The position numbers were made by a program, and so were the translations under genes. The notes below the pieces were generated by a model. The model had not been told where the DNA came from and did not search any database. It was given only the letters and a program-made list of their open reading frames with translations. Below, one piece after another: positions 20,387 to 29,521 of a stretch of 64,000 nt of DNA. Source of the DNA: Leeuwenhoekiella sp. MAR_2009_132. Its GTDB lineage: Bacteria; Bacteroidota; Bacteroidia; Flavobacteriales; Flavobacteriaceae. How positions within the stretch are numbered: position 1 is the first letter of the stretch; each line of letters begins with the position of its first letter. The stretch is from the NCBI RefSeq assembly GCF_000687915.1, contig NZ_JHZY01000002.1:1302001-1366000 (forward strand), read 5' to 3'.

Positions 20387-21832
20387 ATGAACACACTATT
20401 AAAATATTCAATCTTTAGCCTTTTCGCTTTAGCTACCCTAACAGGTTGCGATAATACTGAAGATCTGATACTTGAAGATCCACAATCATCTTTTGATGTA
20501 AACAGCACTAATTTTTCAAATCTGGTTTTAAACGCTTCGTTTCCTGAAAACGCTGCGCTTACTATTAGCTGGAAAGATGAGCTAGATGCTGCTTCAACCT
20601 ATGAAGTTGTTATGGCAACTGATGAAGAGTTTACTAATGAAATAGCTCTTGGAACCAGTGATGATACTAATTTTACAATTACAGTCGCTGCTTTAAACCA
20701 GCTGTTATTAAATGCCGGTGCAGAACCCTACAAAATGTTCCCTATCTACGTGCGTATTAATAACGGTGCTCAAGCTACTTCTGCACTGAGTTATAATGTG
20801 ATGCCTTATGCTGTTGATGCTCCCGTAATTGTAAATCCGGCTGCAGATTCAAGTATAGTTTTAGATAACGAAAATCCTGATGCAGCTGCACTTGAAATGA
20901 TGTGGACCGATTTTTCTACAGAAGGCACTACCGTTTCTGTTGTTTACAGTTTACAATTAGCCGTAGCAGGAAATGAATTTGAAACGTTTCAGACTGTAGC
21001 ACAGGTAACAGACTTAAATGAATACACCATAACAAACTCACAACTTAACGCTTTGGCCTTAACATTAGGCGCAGAAGAAGAAGTTTCTATTGCTCTGGAG
21101 ACACGTATTCTGGCAACTATTACCAGTGATACCGGCGTAGATGAACGTCTTTCTACACCGGTTGCATTTAATGTTACTACCTATAGTACTGCCGTAACTA
21201 ATTTATTTTTAGTGGGTAGTGCAACAGCTGCAGAGTGGAATAACAACAACAATAATGCTCCTATCATTCGGGATCCTAATAACAAGAATGTGTACTCGTA
21301 CACGGCTAAATTTTTAGGAGGAGGCGATTTCGCTTTTAAATTGTTAGAAAAACGAGGTCAATGGCAACCACAATGGGGAGTTACAAATAATGTTTTTGTA
21401 AGTAACGAAATACTGGGTCAGGAGCCGGGTGTACTAAGCGTAGCCACTACAGGTTATTATAAACTTGATGTAAATACAAAAACTGGTGCTTACAGCATTA
21501 CTCCATATGATGCAAGCGCTGCCCCAAGCTACACGACTATAGGATACATTGGGTCTTCACGTACCGGTAATGGTGACGGCTGGAATGAGCCCGATGCAAA
21601 CCTTACGCAATCTACTTTTGACCCGCATATCTGGTATGCAAATAATGTAACCTTATTTGACGGCGAATTAAAATTTAGAGCAAATGACTCCTGGGGAGTT
21701 AACTGGGGAGGATCTACCGAAATCAGTGGTTTTGGAGTTCGAGATTCATCTAATATCCCGGTGTCTGCAGGAACCTATGATATTTGGTTTAATGACTTGA
21801 CCGCAGGATATATTCTTATTCCTAACGAATAA
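20387..21832 (+). CDS. SusE/SusF-like starch-binding lipoprotein, longer paralogue
   Basis: 481 residues with lipobox ATLTGCD. It has two Ig-like SusE-type domains (about 35-150 and 150-270) rather than one, then two carbohydrate-binding modules. The first contains GSATAAEWNNNNNN and GQWQPQWG (about 285-335); the second contains DSWGVNWGGSTEISG (about 430-445) and DIWFNDLTA. The modules are clearly homologous to those of the gene upstream, so the pair arose by duplication. It starts only 5 bases after that gene and ends before a strong terminator. Predicted to hold starch or glycogen at the cell surface for SusCD. Confidence 0.87.
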   Translation: MNTLLKYSIFSLFALATLTGCDNTEDLILEDPQSSFDVNSTNFSNLVLNASFPENAALTISWKDELDAASTYEVVMATDEEFTNEIALGTSDDTNFTITVAALNQLLLNAGAEPYKMFPIYVRINNGAQATSALSYNVMPYAVDAPVIVNPAADSSIVLDNENPDAAALEMMWTDFSTEGTTVSVVYSLQLAVAGNEFETFQTVAQVTDLNEYTITNSQLNALALTLGAEEEVSIALETRILATITSDTGVDERLSTPVAFNVTTYSTAVTNLFLVGSATAAEWNNNNNNAPIIRDPNNKNVYSYTAKFLGGGDFAFKLLEKRGQWQPQWGVTNNVFVSNEILGQEPGVLSVATTGYYKLDVNTKTGAYSITPYDASAAPSYTTIGYIGSSRTGNGDGWNEPDANLTQSTFDPHIWYANNVTLFDGELKFRANDSWGVNWGGSTEISGFGVRDSSNIPVSAGTYDIWFNDLTAGYILIPNE

Positions 21833-21851
21833 AACACCATCTATTACCTCT

Positions 21852-21877
21852 AAGGCCGTGCTCGCACGGCCTTTTTT
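21852..21877 (+). terminator. Intrinsic terminator inside the glucan locus
   Basis: Stem AAGGCCGTGC / GCACGGCCTT (21852-21861 and 21864-21873) with a TC loop and six T residues at 21872-21877. It separates the sus operon from the exported amylase gene, which suggests partial read-through or a separate promoter for the amylase. Confidence 0.9.
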
Positions 21878-21895
21878 AATCTTAAAAATTTGAGA

Positions 21896-24682
21896 ATGAA
21901 AACAAAACTACTGCTACTTTTTCTCCTCGCTTTGCCTATAAGATTTATAGCGCAGACTATTACCATTACTCCAGATCCTTTTGCCGAAGCGGAAACAATA
22001 ACAATTACCGCCTCTAATGTACCCTGGACAACAGGTGTTTACCTATGGTCCTGGCATTATGATTCTACTGAGACTCAAATAAATAATCCTGAAGCTGTAG
22101 GAACGGATTTTAGCAATTCTCCGGAAAGTGCACGTTTTACTGATAATGGCAACGGCACGTATTCCTATACCTTAAAACCTACCGAATTTTACAACAATAC
22201 CGGTATAAGCCGTATCGGATTATTAATAAAAAATAAAAACGGATCGCAACAAAGTAGTGATTTAATAAAAAATGTAGGAGCATTTAATCTTAACCTAACG
22301 GCTCCTAGTGCCACAAGCACCAGTATAACCGGTGGCTCTGTCTTTGATATTGCTGCTAATGCCAGTGTAAATGCAGACTTTAAGTTGTATGCTAATGGAA
22401 ATCTAATAGATACTCAAAATAATAAAACGACCTATTCTTTTACGACCAGTCCTAATCTCAATACCAACTATCGCTTAGAAGCTTTACAAACCGGAACATC
22501 TAATCTGGTTGTGCGTAGTTTTAAAACTTTAGTAAAACCTACTCCAGCAACTATAGCAGTACCCACCGGTATGAAAGATGGTTTTAACTACGATAAAACA
22601 AAGCCCAATGAGGCTACTTTAGTGTTCTATGCACCCGGTAAAGATTTTATTCACGTTATAGGAAATTTTAATGCAAATAACTGGTCACTTGACGATACGT
22701 ATTTAATGAATTATGATGCCACTGCAGACCGTCACTGGATTAAATTAGATCTTACAAATATCCCAAAAACAGATTTACTGTATCAATATGTAGTAGAATA
22801 TGCGATAACTGTAGCAGACCCCTACTCTACGCTCATTTTAGATGAGTTTAATGATCAATATATTGAATCAGCTACCTTTTCTAACATACCGCCTTATCCT
22901 TCGGGAAAGACTTCTAATGCGATTTCTTATGTTCAGTTAAATGAAAGTGATTATAATTGGCAGATTACAGATTTTAAGCCGGCTAAACGTGAGGATTTAG
23001 TAATCTACGAAATACTAATTCGTGATTTTGATGATGCACATAGTTTTCAAAGTGTAATAGATCGTTTAGTTTATTTAGAGGGATTAGGAGTAAACACTAT
23101 TGAGTTAATGCCCGTTCAGGAATTTGACGGAAATATAAGCTGGGGTTACAACCCCGCTTTTCATATGGCTTTAGATAAATATTATGGCACGCGTAATGCT
23201 TTTAAAGCCTTGATAGATGCAGCACACGCCAAAGGTATCGCCGTCATTATAGATGTAGTTTACAACCACGCCAGCGGTCAAAATCCCTATTATCGTATGT
23301 ACAACACCAGCAATGGCGGCACCGGTGGTCAGGCAAGTGCAGATAATCCGTTTTTTAATCAAACGGCTACACATTCTTATAGCGTTTTTAATGATTTTAA
23401 TCACAATAAAGAAGCTACTAAGAATTACGTAAAGCGCACTGCCGAATATTGGATAGATGAATTTAAAATTGATGGCTTCCGTTGGGATCTAACTAAAGGC
23501 TTTACACAAAACTGTACCGCTGCTGATGAATCGTGTACAAACGCTTTTCAACAAGATCGAGTAACTGTTCTTAAGGAATATGCAGATATTCAATGGGCAG
23601 CAGATCCTGATTTTATGATCATTTTTGAACATTTAGGCGGTATCGCCGAAGAAAAGCAATGGGCAGATTACCGTTTAAATGAGGGCAAAGGTATTATGCT
23701 TTGGAATAAACAAACAAACGCGTATAATCAAACCACGATGGGCTACAGCTCAGAATCAAACTTTAACGGGGCATCCTATAGACAAAAAGGTTTTGACAAT
23801 CCTGCTGCTGTAACCTATATGGAAAGTCACGATGAAGAACGCTTAATGTATAAGAATTTGGCCTTTGGCAATACCAGCGGATCATATACTACTAAAAATT
23901 TAAATACCGCATTAAACCGAATGAAAGCAGCCGGCGCAGTATTTTTTACGATTCCGGGGCCTAAAATGATCTGGCAGTTTGGAGAACTGGGTTATGACAT
24001 CAGTATATTTACGTGTGAAGACGGCAGTAATCCCGGAGACGATAGTTGCAAACTAAGCCCAAAACCACACGGATGGGATTTATTAAATACTACACAGCGT
24101 CTTGAATTACGAGACAGTTGGGTGCAAATGATTCAGCTTAAAAAAGACTTGCCTATTTTTGAAACCTCTACTTTTACGGTTGAAGCAGGAGCAACCAATC
24201 TTACTAAAAAAATACATCTTACCAGCACTACAGCCGCTGAAGGTGAAATTAATTTTGTAACTGTACTTGCAAATCTTGGACTTACAGTACAAACTATAAT
24301 TCCAGATTTTCAGGAGACCGGTACGTGGTATAATTTAATGAATAATGAAAGTTATGAAGTAAGTAGTACTACAGCCCCTATAAGTCTCGAGCCTGGTGAT
24401 TATAGGATTTTTGCTAACAAAAGTGCTAATCTGTCTTTAAAATCTTTTGATACTCAAAATCAACTCACCGTATATCCTAACCCTGCCACTCAGCATTTTA
24501 AATTAACTCAACGGGTAGATTCAGTTTCTGTTTATACAATTGATGGTACGCTCATTAAAAAGCTAATCTTTAAAGATTCTGAAAACCAGGAAGTAGATGT
24601 TAGCGATTTGAATACAGGCTTATATCTTGTAAAAACGAGAAGAGGAACAGCTTCTCAAACTTTAAAACTGCTTGTTAAATAA
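21896..24682 (+). CDS. Exported GH13 amylase/pullulanase-like enzyme with T9SS C-terminal domain
   Basis: About 928 residues from ATG 21896; a TTG two codons upstream is less likely. Signal peptide about 1-20 (ending FIAQ), then a beta-rich domain (about 22-215), a CBM48-like domain (about 225-335) and a GH13 barrel. Catalytic residues, counted from the ATG, are near Asp531 (GFRWDLTK), Glu578 (MIIFEHLGG) and Asp646 (YMESHDEER); VIIDVVYNHA is region I. The last 75 residues (YPNPATQHFKL ... LNTGLYLVKT) form a type A sorting domain for the type IX secretion system, so the enzyme should be released or surface-attached. It starts the breakdown of external starch or glycogen for the SusCD system. 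Confidence 0.93.
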   Translation: MKTKLLLLFLLALPIRFIAQTITITPDPFAEAETITITASNVPWTTGVYLWSWHYDSTETQINNPEAVGTDFSNSPESARFTDNGNGTYSYTLKPTEFYNNTGISRIGLLIKNKNGSQQSSDLIKNVGAFNLNLTAPSATSTSITGGSVFDIAANASVNADFKLYANGNLIDTQNNKTTYSFTTSPNLNTNYRLEALQTGTSNLVVRSFKTLVKPTPATIAVPTGMKDGFNYDKTKPNEATLVFYAPGKDFIHVIGNFNANNWSLDDTYLMNYDATADRHWIKLDLTNIPKTDLLYQYVVEYAITVADPYSTLILDEFNDQYIESATFSNIPPYPSGKTSNAISYVQLNESDYNWQITDFKPAKREDLVIYEILIRDFDDAHSFQSVIDRLVYLEGLGVNTIELMPVQEFDGNISWGYNPAFHMALDKYYGTRNAFKALIDAAHAKGIAVIIDVVYNHASGQNPYYRMYNTSNGGTGGQASADNPFFNQTATHSYSVFNDFNHNKEATKNYVKRTAEYWIDEFKIDGFRWDLTKGFTQNCTAADESCTNAFQQDRVTVLKEYADIQWAADPDFMIIFEHLGGIAEEKQWADYRLNEGKGIMLWNKQTNAYNQTTMGYSSESNFNGASYRQKGFDNPAAVTYMESHDEERLMYKNLAFGNTSGSYTTKNLNTALNRMKAAGAVFFTIPGPKMIWQFGELGYDISIFTCEDGSNPGDDSCKLSPKPHGWDLLNTTQRLELRDSWVQMIQLKKDLPIFETSTFTVEAGATNLTKKIHLTSTTAAEGEINFVTVLANLGLTVQTIIPDFQETGTWYNLMNNESYEVSSTTAPISLEPGDYRIFANKSANLSLKSFDTQNQLTVYPNPATQHFKLTQRVDSVSVYTIDGTLIKKLIFKDSENQEVDVSDLNTGLYLVKTRRGTASQTLKLLVK

Positions 24683-24808
24683 TAATAAAGTTTTGCACGG
24701 AAATTACATTGAAACCTGGTAATTGTATATCTTCTTATAATATAGTTTATTGATAATTATACTTGTATTATATTAAATATTTTTTATGCTGAAAATCAGT
24801 TATTTAGT

Positions 24809-24855
24809 TAGACTTATGATAAAAAAAGGTGTTTTTCCCCTTTTGAGGAAGTCTA
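24809..24855. repeat. Two-tier inverted repeat
   Basis: TAGACTT (24809-24815) is the exact complement of AAGTCTA (24849-24855), enclosing an inner stem AAAAGG (24824-24829) with CCTTTT (24839-24844). The inner part shares AAGGTGTTTTTC with the two hairpin modules downstream, so it may be a degenerate relative. Confidence 0.55.
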
Positions 24856-24937
24856 CTTTTGGATAGTTTTACTATGTATTAATCAATGATTTATACCGTT
24901 TTTTATTTAATTAATAGGGGAATTAAATTTAAAATGT

Positions 24938-24993
24938 ATTAATGATTTAGGGGTGAAAGGCACTTTGCGAAAGCAAGGTGTTTTTCTTTTTTA
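24938..24993 (+). repeat. Tandem hairpin module, copy A (terminator-like)
   Basis: First of two 56-bp copies that agree at 54 positions. It begins ATTAATGATTTAGGGGTG and then forms a 14-pair stem (24955-24968 with 24973-24986, three G-U pairs) closed by a GAAA tetraloop, followed by six T residues (24987-24992). This is the form of an intrinsic terminator or the 3' end of a small RNA. Confidence 0.8.
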
Positions 24994-25083
24994 TACATAT
25001 CTGTAATTAAATGAAGGTAATATTTAGATTTACTTCAATTTTTGTCTGAAATATTGTTAATTAAATCGTAAATTTACGTTGTC

Positions 25084-25139
25084 ATTAATAATTTAGGGGT
25101 GAAAGGCACTTTGCGCAAGCAAGGTGTTTTTCTTTTTTA
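25084..25139 (+). repeat. Tandem hairpin module, copy B (terminator-like)
   Basis: Second copy, 146 bases downstream of copy A. The 14-pair stem (25101-25114 with 25119-25132) is unchanged, the tetraloop is GCAA instead of GAAA, and the only other difference is one base in the leader. Six T residues follow. The loop change keeps the GNRA class, which supports function as folded RNA. Confidence 0.8.
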
Positions 25140-25242
25140 AAGAGCTTTGTAAAAGCTTCTTAGGACGTAAAAAAATTAATCTTTTTATTCTTTAAAGTCT
25201 ATGCATTTCAAATACATCTCGCACGTTTTGAAGAGCAGATTT

Positions 25243-25461
25243 TTATTCTAAAGTGTTTTTATTGGGATGTTTGAAGTCTAGATTAAAACGATCTCTTCGT
25301 ATTAAGACGCGCTTTCTAAATATTAAAAAAATAAGATAGCCCAGCCAGCTAAAAATACCAACTATAAAAAGCCACATAAACAATTCTTTAGTTGATTTAA
25401 ATTTTTGATATCGCAATTCAAGGAGTAGTAATACGATAAAAAGAATGCGTAAGTAAATCAA
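25243..25461 (-). CDS. Small membrane protein, possible PLDc_N-like
   Basis: 72 codons if it starts at the TTG at 25459-25461; there is no ATG before residue 29. Two hydrophobic segments (about 2-16 and 29-48, FIVGIFSWLGYLIFLIF) precede a basic tail. The second segment resembles the PLDc_N small membrane domain, but in AT-rich DNA such patterns can arise by chance. No promoter or Shine-Dalgarno site decides the matter. Confidence 0.4.
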   Translation of the reverse strand: MIYLRILFIVLLLLELRYQKFKSTKELFMWLFIVGIFSWLGYLIFLIFRKRVLIRRDRFNLDFKHPNKNTLE

Positions 25462-25791
25462 GATTTTTTGGAATTTTATGCGGACTATTAATCCCTAAAA
25501 TTACTAATTAAAGCCTGATAGGACAGAAAGTTTCAGCCAAATAAATTTAATTTTTTTTTTAATATTGAAAATGTCTCTTCCGTATTGAAAATTGATTTAT
25601 AACTAAAAACTCCATATTATACAGACCATACTTTATTAAAATGCCTAAGATCCACTGAAGTATCTTTATAAGATTAAATAACTAATTCCCTAATAAGTAA
25701 ATAGCAACACTACACTAACGGTAACCTAATCTATTAAAACAAAAAAAGCAGACCATTAAAGGTCTGCTTTTTAAAATACTTAATTGAGTAT
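25462..25791. other. Intergenic region
   Basis: AT-rich, with a run of T residues near 25551-25560. Apart from the terminator at 25743-25772 I see no gene or RNA. Confidence 0.5.
25743..25772 (-). terminator. Intrinsic terminator of the tilS-dsbD-cocE-DUF885 operon
   Basis: Perfect 12-bp stem AAAAAGCAGACC / GGTCTGCTTTTT with loop ATTAAA, 19 bases after the DUF885 stop. The A/T flanks make it usable in both directions. Confidence 0.9.
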
Positions 25792-27615
25792 TTATTTTTT
25801 CTGAGTTGCGATATAATTTATTACCTCTTCTTCTAAAACGGAAAGTGGTAAAGCACCCTGCCCTAGAATAACCTCGTGAAATTCTTTAATATCAAAGGTA
25901 TCTCCTAATGCAGTTTCTGCTTTTGCGCGTAGTTCTAAAATTTTATTCATACCTACTTTGTAAGCCGTTGCCTGTCCCGGCATTACAATATGCCGTTCTA
26001 CCATTTTAATGCAATCACTCTCGGCATTCGGTGTGTTTTCTTTATAATAAGCAACGCCCTCTTCGCGTGTCCATTTTTTATCGTGAATACCGGTATCAAC
26101 AACCAGTCTACACGCACGCCAAAGCTCCATTGCTAATCTTCCGAAGTCTGAATACGGGTCTTTATACATTCCCATTTCTTTAGGCACATACTCACAATAC
26201 AACCCCCAGCCCTCGATATAAGGAGTGTAACCACCAAATTTTCTAAACTTGGGTAAACTGTCTAATTCCTGAGCTATTGCAAGTTGCATATGGTGACCGG
26301 GTATTCCCTCATGATAAGCTAATGCCTGCATTTGATATTTTGGCATGGCCTTAATGTCAAACAAGTTTGCATAATAAATTCCAGGTCTGGAGCCATCTGG
26401 AGCCGGAGAATTATAAAAAGCCTTCCCGGCACTTTTTTCTCTAAAAGCTTCAACCTGTTTAACAACAATTTCTGCTTTAGGCTTAGTAATAAAAAGTTCG
26501 TCAAGATGACCACGCATATTATCTATAATAGCCTTAGCTTCTTTCATATAAGCAGCACGACCTTCATCAGAATCTTCATAATAAAACTGATTATCAACAC
26601 GCATAAACTCAAAGAAGTCTTGCAAACTGCCTTCAAATTTTACTTGCTTCATAATCTCCTTCATCTCAACGTGAATACGTTCAACCTCATTAAGGCCTAA
26701 TTTGTGAATCTCTTCTGCCGTCATCGAAGTTGTGGTCGCTCTATTTAAAGCAATAGCATAAAAAGCATCACCTCTAGGAAATTTCCACACCCCATCGTCT
26801 GTTGTAGCTCGTATTTTTTGGTTTTCAACAAAACTTATCAATTCATTGTATGCAGGCTGTAAACTATCTACAAGGGCTTTTGTAGCATCTGCCATTAATT
26901 TTTCTTGTACTGCTGTATCTAATTTCAGTTTATTAAGCTTCGACTCAAAATCTGCTAAAATTGGCATTTGTTCTTGAGAATCGTCAAAAGGGCTTCCTTT
27001 TAAGATATTTCTACTATCATCTAAAACACGATCTAAGACAAATTTAGGTGCGATAATCTGATTGCTCTCCCGAATACCCAACTGGTTTCTCAGCTCAGTA
27101 AATAAAGGTTTTACACCAAGTATACGTGCAATGTATGCTTCGGCATCTGCAACGCTGTCTATACGATGCTTATTAATTAAAAATGCGGGAACACTTGCGT
27201 GTAAGCCAAACATTTGATTAACCGGGTAATTGTAAAAACGATACTCGTAATCTTCGATTTCGTTTTTCATATTCAGTTTATAAAGTGCGTAACTTATAGC
27301 TGTTACAGAGTCTAAAGCTGCTACATTTATTTCCTGCTCTAAATAGTTTAATCGCTCTTTTGCATTATTAAAATTTATGAGCATCTGGTCTGAAGATATA
27401 TCATCCCATTTATCATAATTCGTTTTATAACCTAAATCTGTTTGCCATTGCGGAGACATTGCGACGTCTGCTTCAAACTGCTTTTCAAACCAGGTATTCA
27501 ACGCTGCGCTTGCTTCAGCTATTTGGGCCTTACTAAAAGATTCATCAGTTTCGTTTTTACACGAACTTGTAATTATAAAGATGCTGAAAAGTATCAGACT
27601 TAATTTAATCTTCAT
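25792..27615 (-). CDS. DUF885-family lipoprotein, predicted zinc peptidase
   Basis: 607 residues with a lipoprotein signal (lipobox IITSSCK, Cys20). The key motif is YHEGIPGHHMQ (about 442-452), the HExxPGHH signature of DUF885 proteins, which resembles gluzincin zinc-binding helices. A downstream glutamate in YIEGWGLYCEYV would complete the site. The family is broadly predicted to hydrolyse peptides or oligopeptides. It is the last gene of a minus-strand operon, 5 bases after a CocE-type hydrolase, which suggests joint peptide breakdown in the periplasm. Substrate is not known. Confidence 0.9.
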   Translation of the reverse strand: MKIKLSLILFSIFIITSSCKNETDESFSKAQIAEASAALNTWFEKQFEADVAMSPQWQTDLGYKTNYDKWDDISSDQMLINFNNAKERLNYLEQEINVAALDSVTAISYALYKLNMKNEIEDYEYRFYNYPVNQMFGLHASVPAFLINKHRIDSVADAEAYIARILGVKPLFTELRNQLGIRESNQIIAPKFVLDRVLDDSRNILKGSPFDDSQEQMPILADFESKLNKLKLDTAVQEKLMADATKALVDSLQPAYNELISFVENQKIRATTDDGVWKFPRGDAFYAIALNRATTTSMTAEEIHKLGLNEVERIHVEMKEIMKQVKFEGSLQDFFEFMRVDNQFYYEDSDEGRAAYMKEAKAIIDNMRGHLDELFITKPKAEIVVKQVEAFREKSAGKAFYNSPAPDGSRPGIYYANLFDIKAMPKYQMQALAYHEGIPGHHMQLAIAQELDSLPKFRKFGGYTPYIEGWGLYCEYVPKEMGMYKDPYSDFGRLAMELWRACRLVVDTGIHDKKWTREEGVAYYKENTPNAESDCIKMVERHIVMPGQATAYKVGMNKILELRAKAETALGDTFDIKEFHEVILGQGALPLSVLEEEVINYIATQKK

Positions 27616-27620
27616 ATGTC

Positions 27621-29465
27621 CTATTTTATAACTGTAAATTGAATTTCTGAATCGCCATAAACTGTATGGGTTTCTTTAGTAAAATCTTCGGCTTTTGCCT
27701 TGTATATGTTTGGCACATACGTTTGCGGATTGCGATCTATAAACGGAAACCATGTGCTTTGTATTTGAATTTGAAGTTTGTGTCCCTTTAAAAATGTATG
27801 ATTTATTCCCTGTAAGGTAAGATCTACTTCGGTTTTTGTATTAGCTTCAAATGGTTTAGGATCACTGAAGCTGTCGCGAAAACGACCACGCATTACCTCA
27901 CTACGCACCATCATATGATAATTACCCATTTTAAGATAGGCCTGTGTTTCTGGATAATCTTCTGCATCTGGAGGGTAAACATCTATTACCTTAACAACCC
28001 AGTCTGCAGCAGTACTTGTAGTCGCTACTTGTAGCTTAGCCAGAATTTCTCCGCTTAAGGTCATATCTTCGGTTAAAACAGCTGTTTCATAAACCAAAAC
28101 ATCTGGTCTTCTCGCAGCAAAACGCTGATCGTCTGTCATATACTTACGAGGTGTAAACACCATTTTAATGTCTTCAGAATACGGTACCGGCTTTTGAGGA
28201 TCACTTATAAATGTATTTTCAAATTCTGGTGCTGCAGCTTCAGTTAGCTTTTGATTTGCACCTAAGTAATAACTCTTTTTCTGGGCTTCTTTTGCCGGCC
28301 AGCTTGTATAAGAATTCCATTCACGAGCTCCACTATCATACATTGAAGCTTCGGGTAGATTAAGTTCACCTTTACCATTATTTTTTAAGAAATGATTGAA
28401 AAACACCGTCTCGTAATTCTTTTGAAAATCACGTGATAAATTATCTCCAAAATAAACATTCCCTATTGCCTGGCGTTCTGTTTGACGGGCCCAGTCGCCG
28501 TGACTCCAGGGACCAAAAACTACGATATTGTAATTGTCACTATTTTGCTCAATTTCCTTATAAGTATTAAACGGACCGTATAAATCTTCGGCGTCAAAAA
28601 GACCACCTACAACCATAACCGCCGGTTTAATATTTTTTAAATGCTGAAGAATTCCGCGGCTTTTCCAAAACTCGTCGTAGTTAGGATGCTCTTTAAACTG
28701 CTCCCAGAATACATTATCTTCCTTATAATACGTATCTAGATTGGTCAAAGGGCCTTGATCTAAGAAAAACTGGTATTGATCTTCTGAAGGTAATTCGGGA
28801 AATTTATACCACGCTTCTGTTGTAGGCTCGGTTTTCATGTACCCAAAAACCGAAATTGCTCTCCAGTAACTTTCTAAAAAAGCCCCATTATGGTGAAAAT
28901 CATCAAAGAAGAAATCTGAAATACAGGCTTGAGGAGAAACGGCTTTTAATGCAGGATGTTCGCTCAGCAAGGAATACGTTGCATAAAAACCGGGATAGGA
29001 GATTCCCCAAGTTCCTACATTACCGTTATTATTAGCCACATTTTTTACAAGCCAGTCTATGGTATCATAGGTATCACTGGCTTCATCTACCTGTTTTTTC
29101 TTTTTATTCGGAATATAAGCCCGCATATTATCATAAACTCCTTCACTATTCCAGCGCCCACGCACATCCTGGTGTACAAAAATATTGCCTTCTTCAACCA
29201 GATACTGATTAGGACCTATTCTACCTTTAAAATTTTCCTCTCCGTATGGAGCGCAGCTATATGGCGTGCGCATCATTAGCATAGGGTATTTCTGCGATTT
29301 GTCTTTAGGAGAATAAATTGTGGTGTGCAATAGAATACCATCACGCATTTTAATTTTCACTTCTTGTTTATCGTAATGCTCTTTTACGTATTCTTCTGTT
29401 TGTGCCTGTAAGCCGGAAACCAGCAACAAGAACAAACCTACTAAGGCAATTTTAAAGTGTTTCAT
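27621..29465 (-). CDS. CocE/NonD-family hydrolase (S15-type, X-Pro dipeptidyl peptidase or ester hydrolase)
   Basis: 614 residues with a signal peptide (about 1-21, ending GLQAQ). An alpha/beta-hydrolase domain carries the nucleophile in TWGISYPG (about Ser150), the Asp in VGGLFDAED and the His in FGPWSHGDWA. The C-terminal jelly-roll domain (about 430-610) is typical of the group. Sequence features such as RTPYSCAPYG and VHQDVRGRWNSEG fit the alpha-amino-acid ester hydrolase / glutaryl acylase subgroup. Cleaves small esters, amides or Xaa-Pro peptides in the periplasm. In one operon with DUF885 and, 56 bases upstream, dsbD. Confidence 0.9.
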   Translation of the reverse strand: MKHFKIALVGLFLLLVSGLQAQTEEYVKEHYDKQEVKIKMRDGILLHTTIYSPKDKSQKYPMLMMRTPYSCAPYGEENFKGRIGPNQYLVEEGNIFVHQDVRGRWNSEGVYDNMRAYIPNKKKKQVDEASDTYDTIDWLVKNVANNNGNVGTWGISYPGFYATYSLLSEHPALKAVSPQACISDFFFDDFHHNGAFLESYWRAISVFGYMKTEPTTEAWYKFPELPSEDQYQFFLDQGPLTNLDTYYKEDNVFWEQFKEHPNYDEFWKSRGILQHLKNIKPAVMVVGGLFDAEDLYGPFNTYKEIEQNSDNYNIVVFGPWSHGDWARQTERQAIGNVYFGDNLSRDFQKNYETVFFNHFLKNNGKGELNLPEASMYDSGAREWNSYTSWPAKEAQKKSYYLGANQKLTEAAAPEFENTFISDPQKPVPYSEDIKMVFTPRKYMTDDQRFAARRPDVLVYETAVLTEDMTLSGEILAKLQVATTSTAADWVVKVIDVYPPDAEDYPETQAYLKMGNYHMMVRSEVMRGRFRDSFSDPKPFEANTKTEVDLTLQGINHTFLKGHKLQIQIQSTWFPFIDRNPQTYVPNIYKAKAEDFTKETHTVYGDSEIQFTVIK

Positions 29466-29521
29466 TTAGGATTTAAATTAGTGTTAAGGCAAATATTAAT
29501 GTTCTTTAAATTTAATAAAGT

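Larger units (their letters stand above)
24683..25242. other. Gene-free region with repeated hairpins
   Basis: 560 bases, very AT-rich, with no convincing ORF. It holds an imperfect inverted repeat at 24809-24855 and two near-identical hairpin modules at 24938-24993 and 25084-25139, listed separately. The amylase gene has no other terminator close to its end. Confidence 0.8.

Noticed and set aside
24816..24866. Short ORF MIKKGVFPLLRKSTFG within the inverted repeat
   Set aside because: Only 16 codons, no ribosome-binding context, and its bases are explained by the hairpin.
24938..25139. CRISPR-like repeat pair
   Set aside because: Only two copies, a 90-base interval, T-rich ends and terminator folding; no cas genes in the window.
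26332..26700. 122-codon plus-strand ORF opposite the DUF885 gene
   Set aside because: It lies wholly inside a well-supported gene on the other strand and encodes no recognisable domain.
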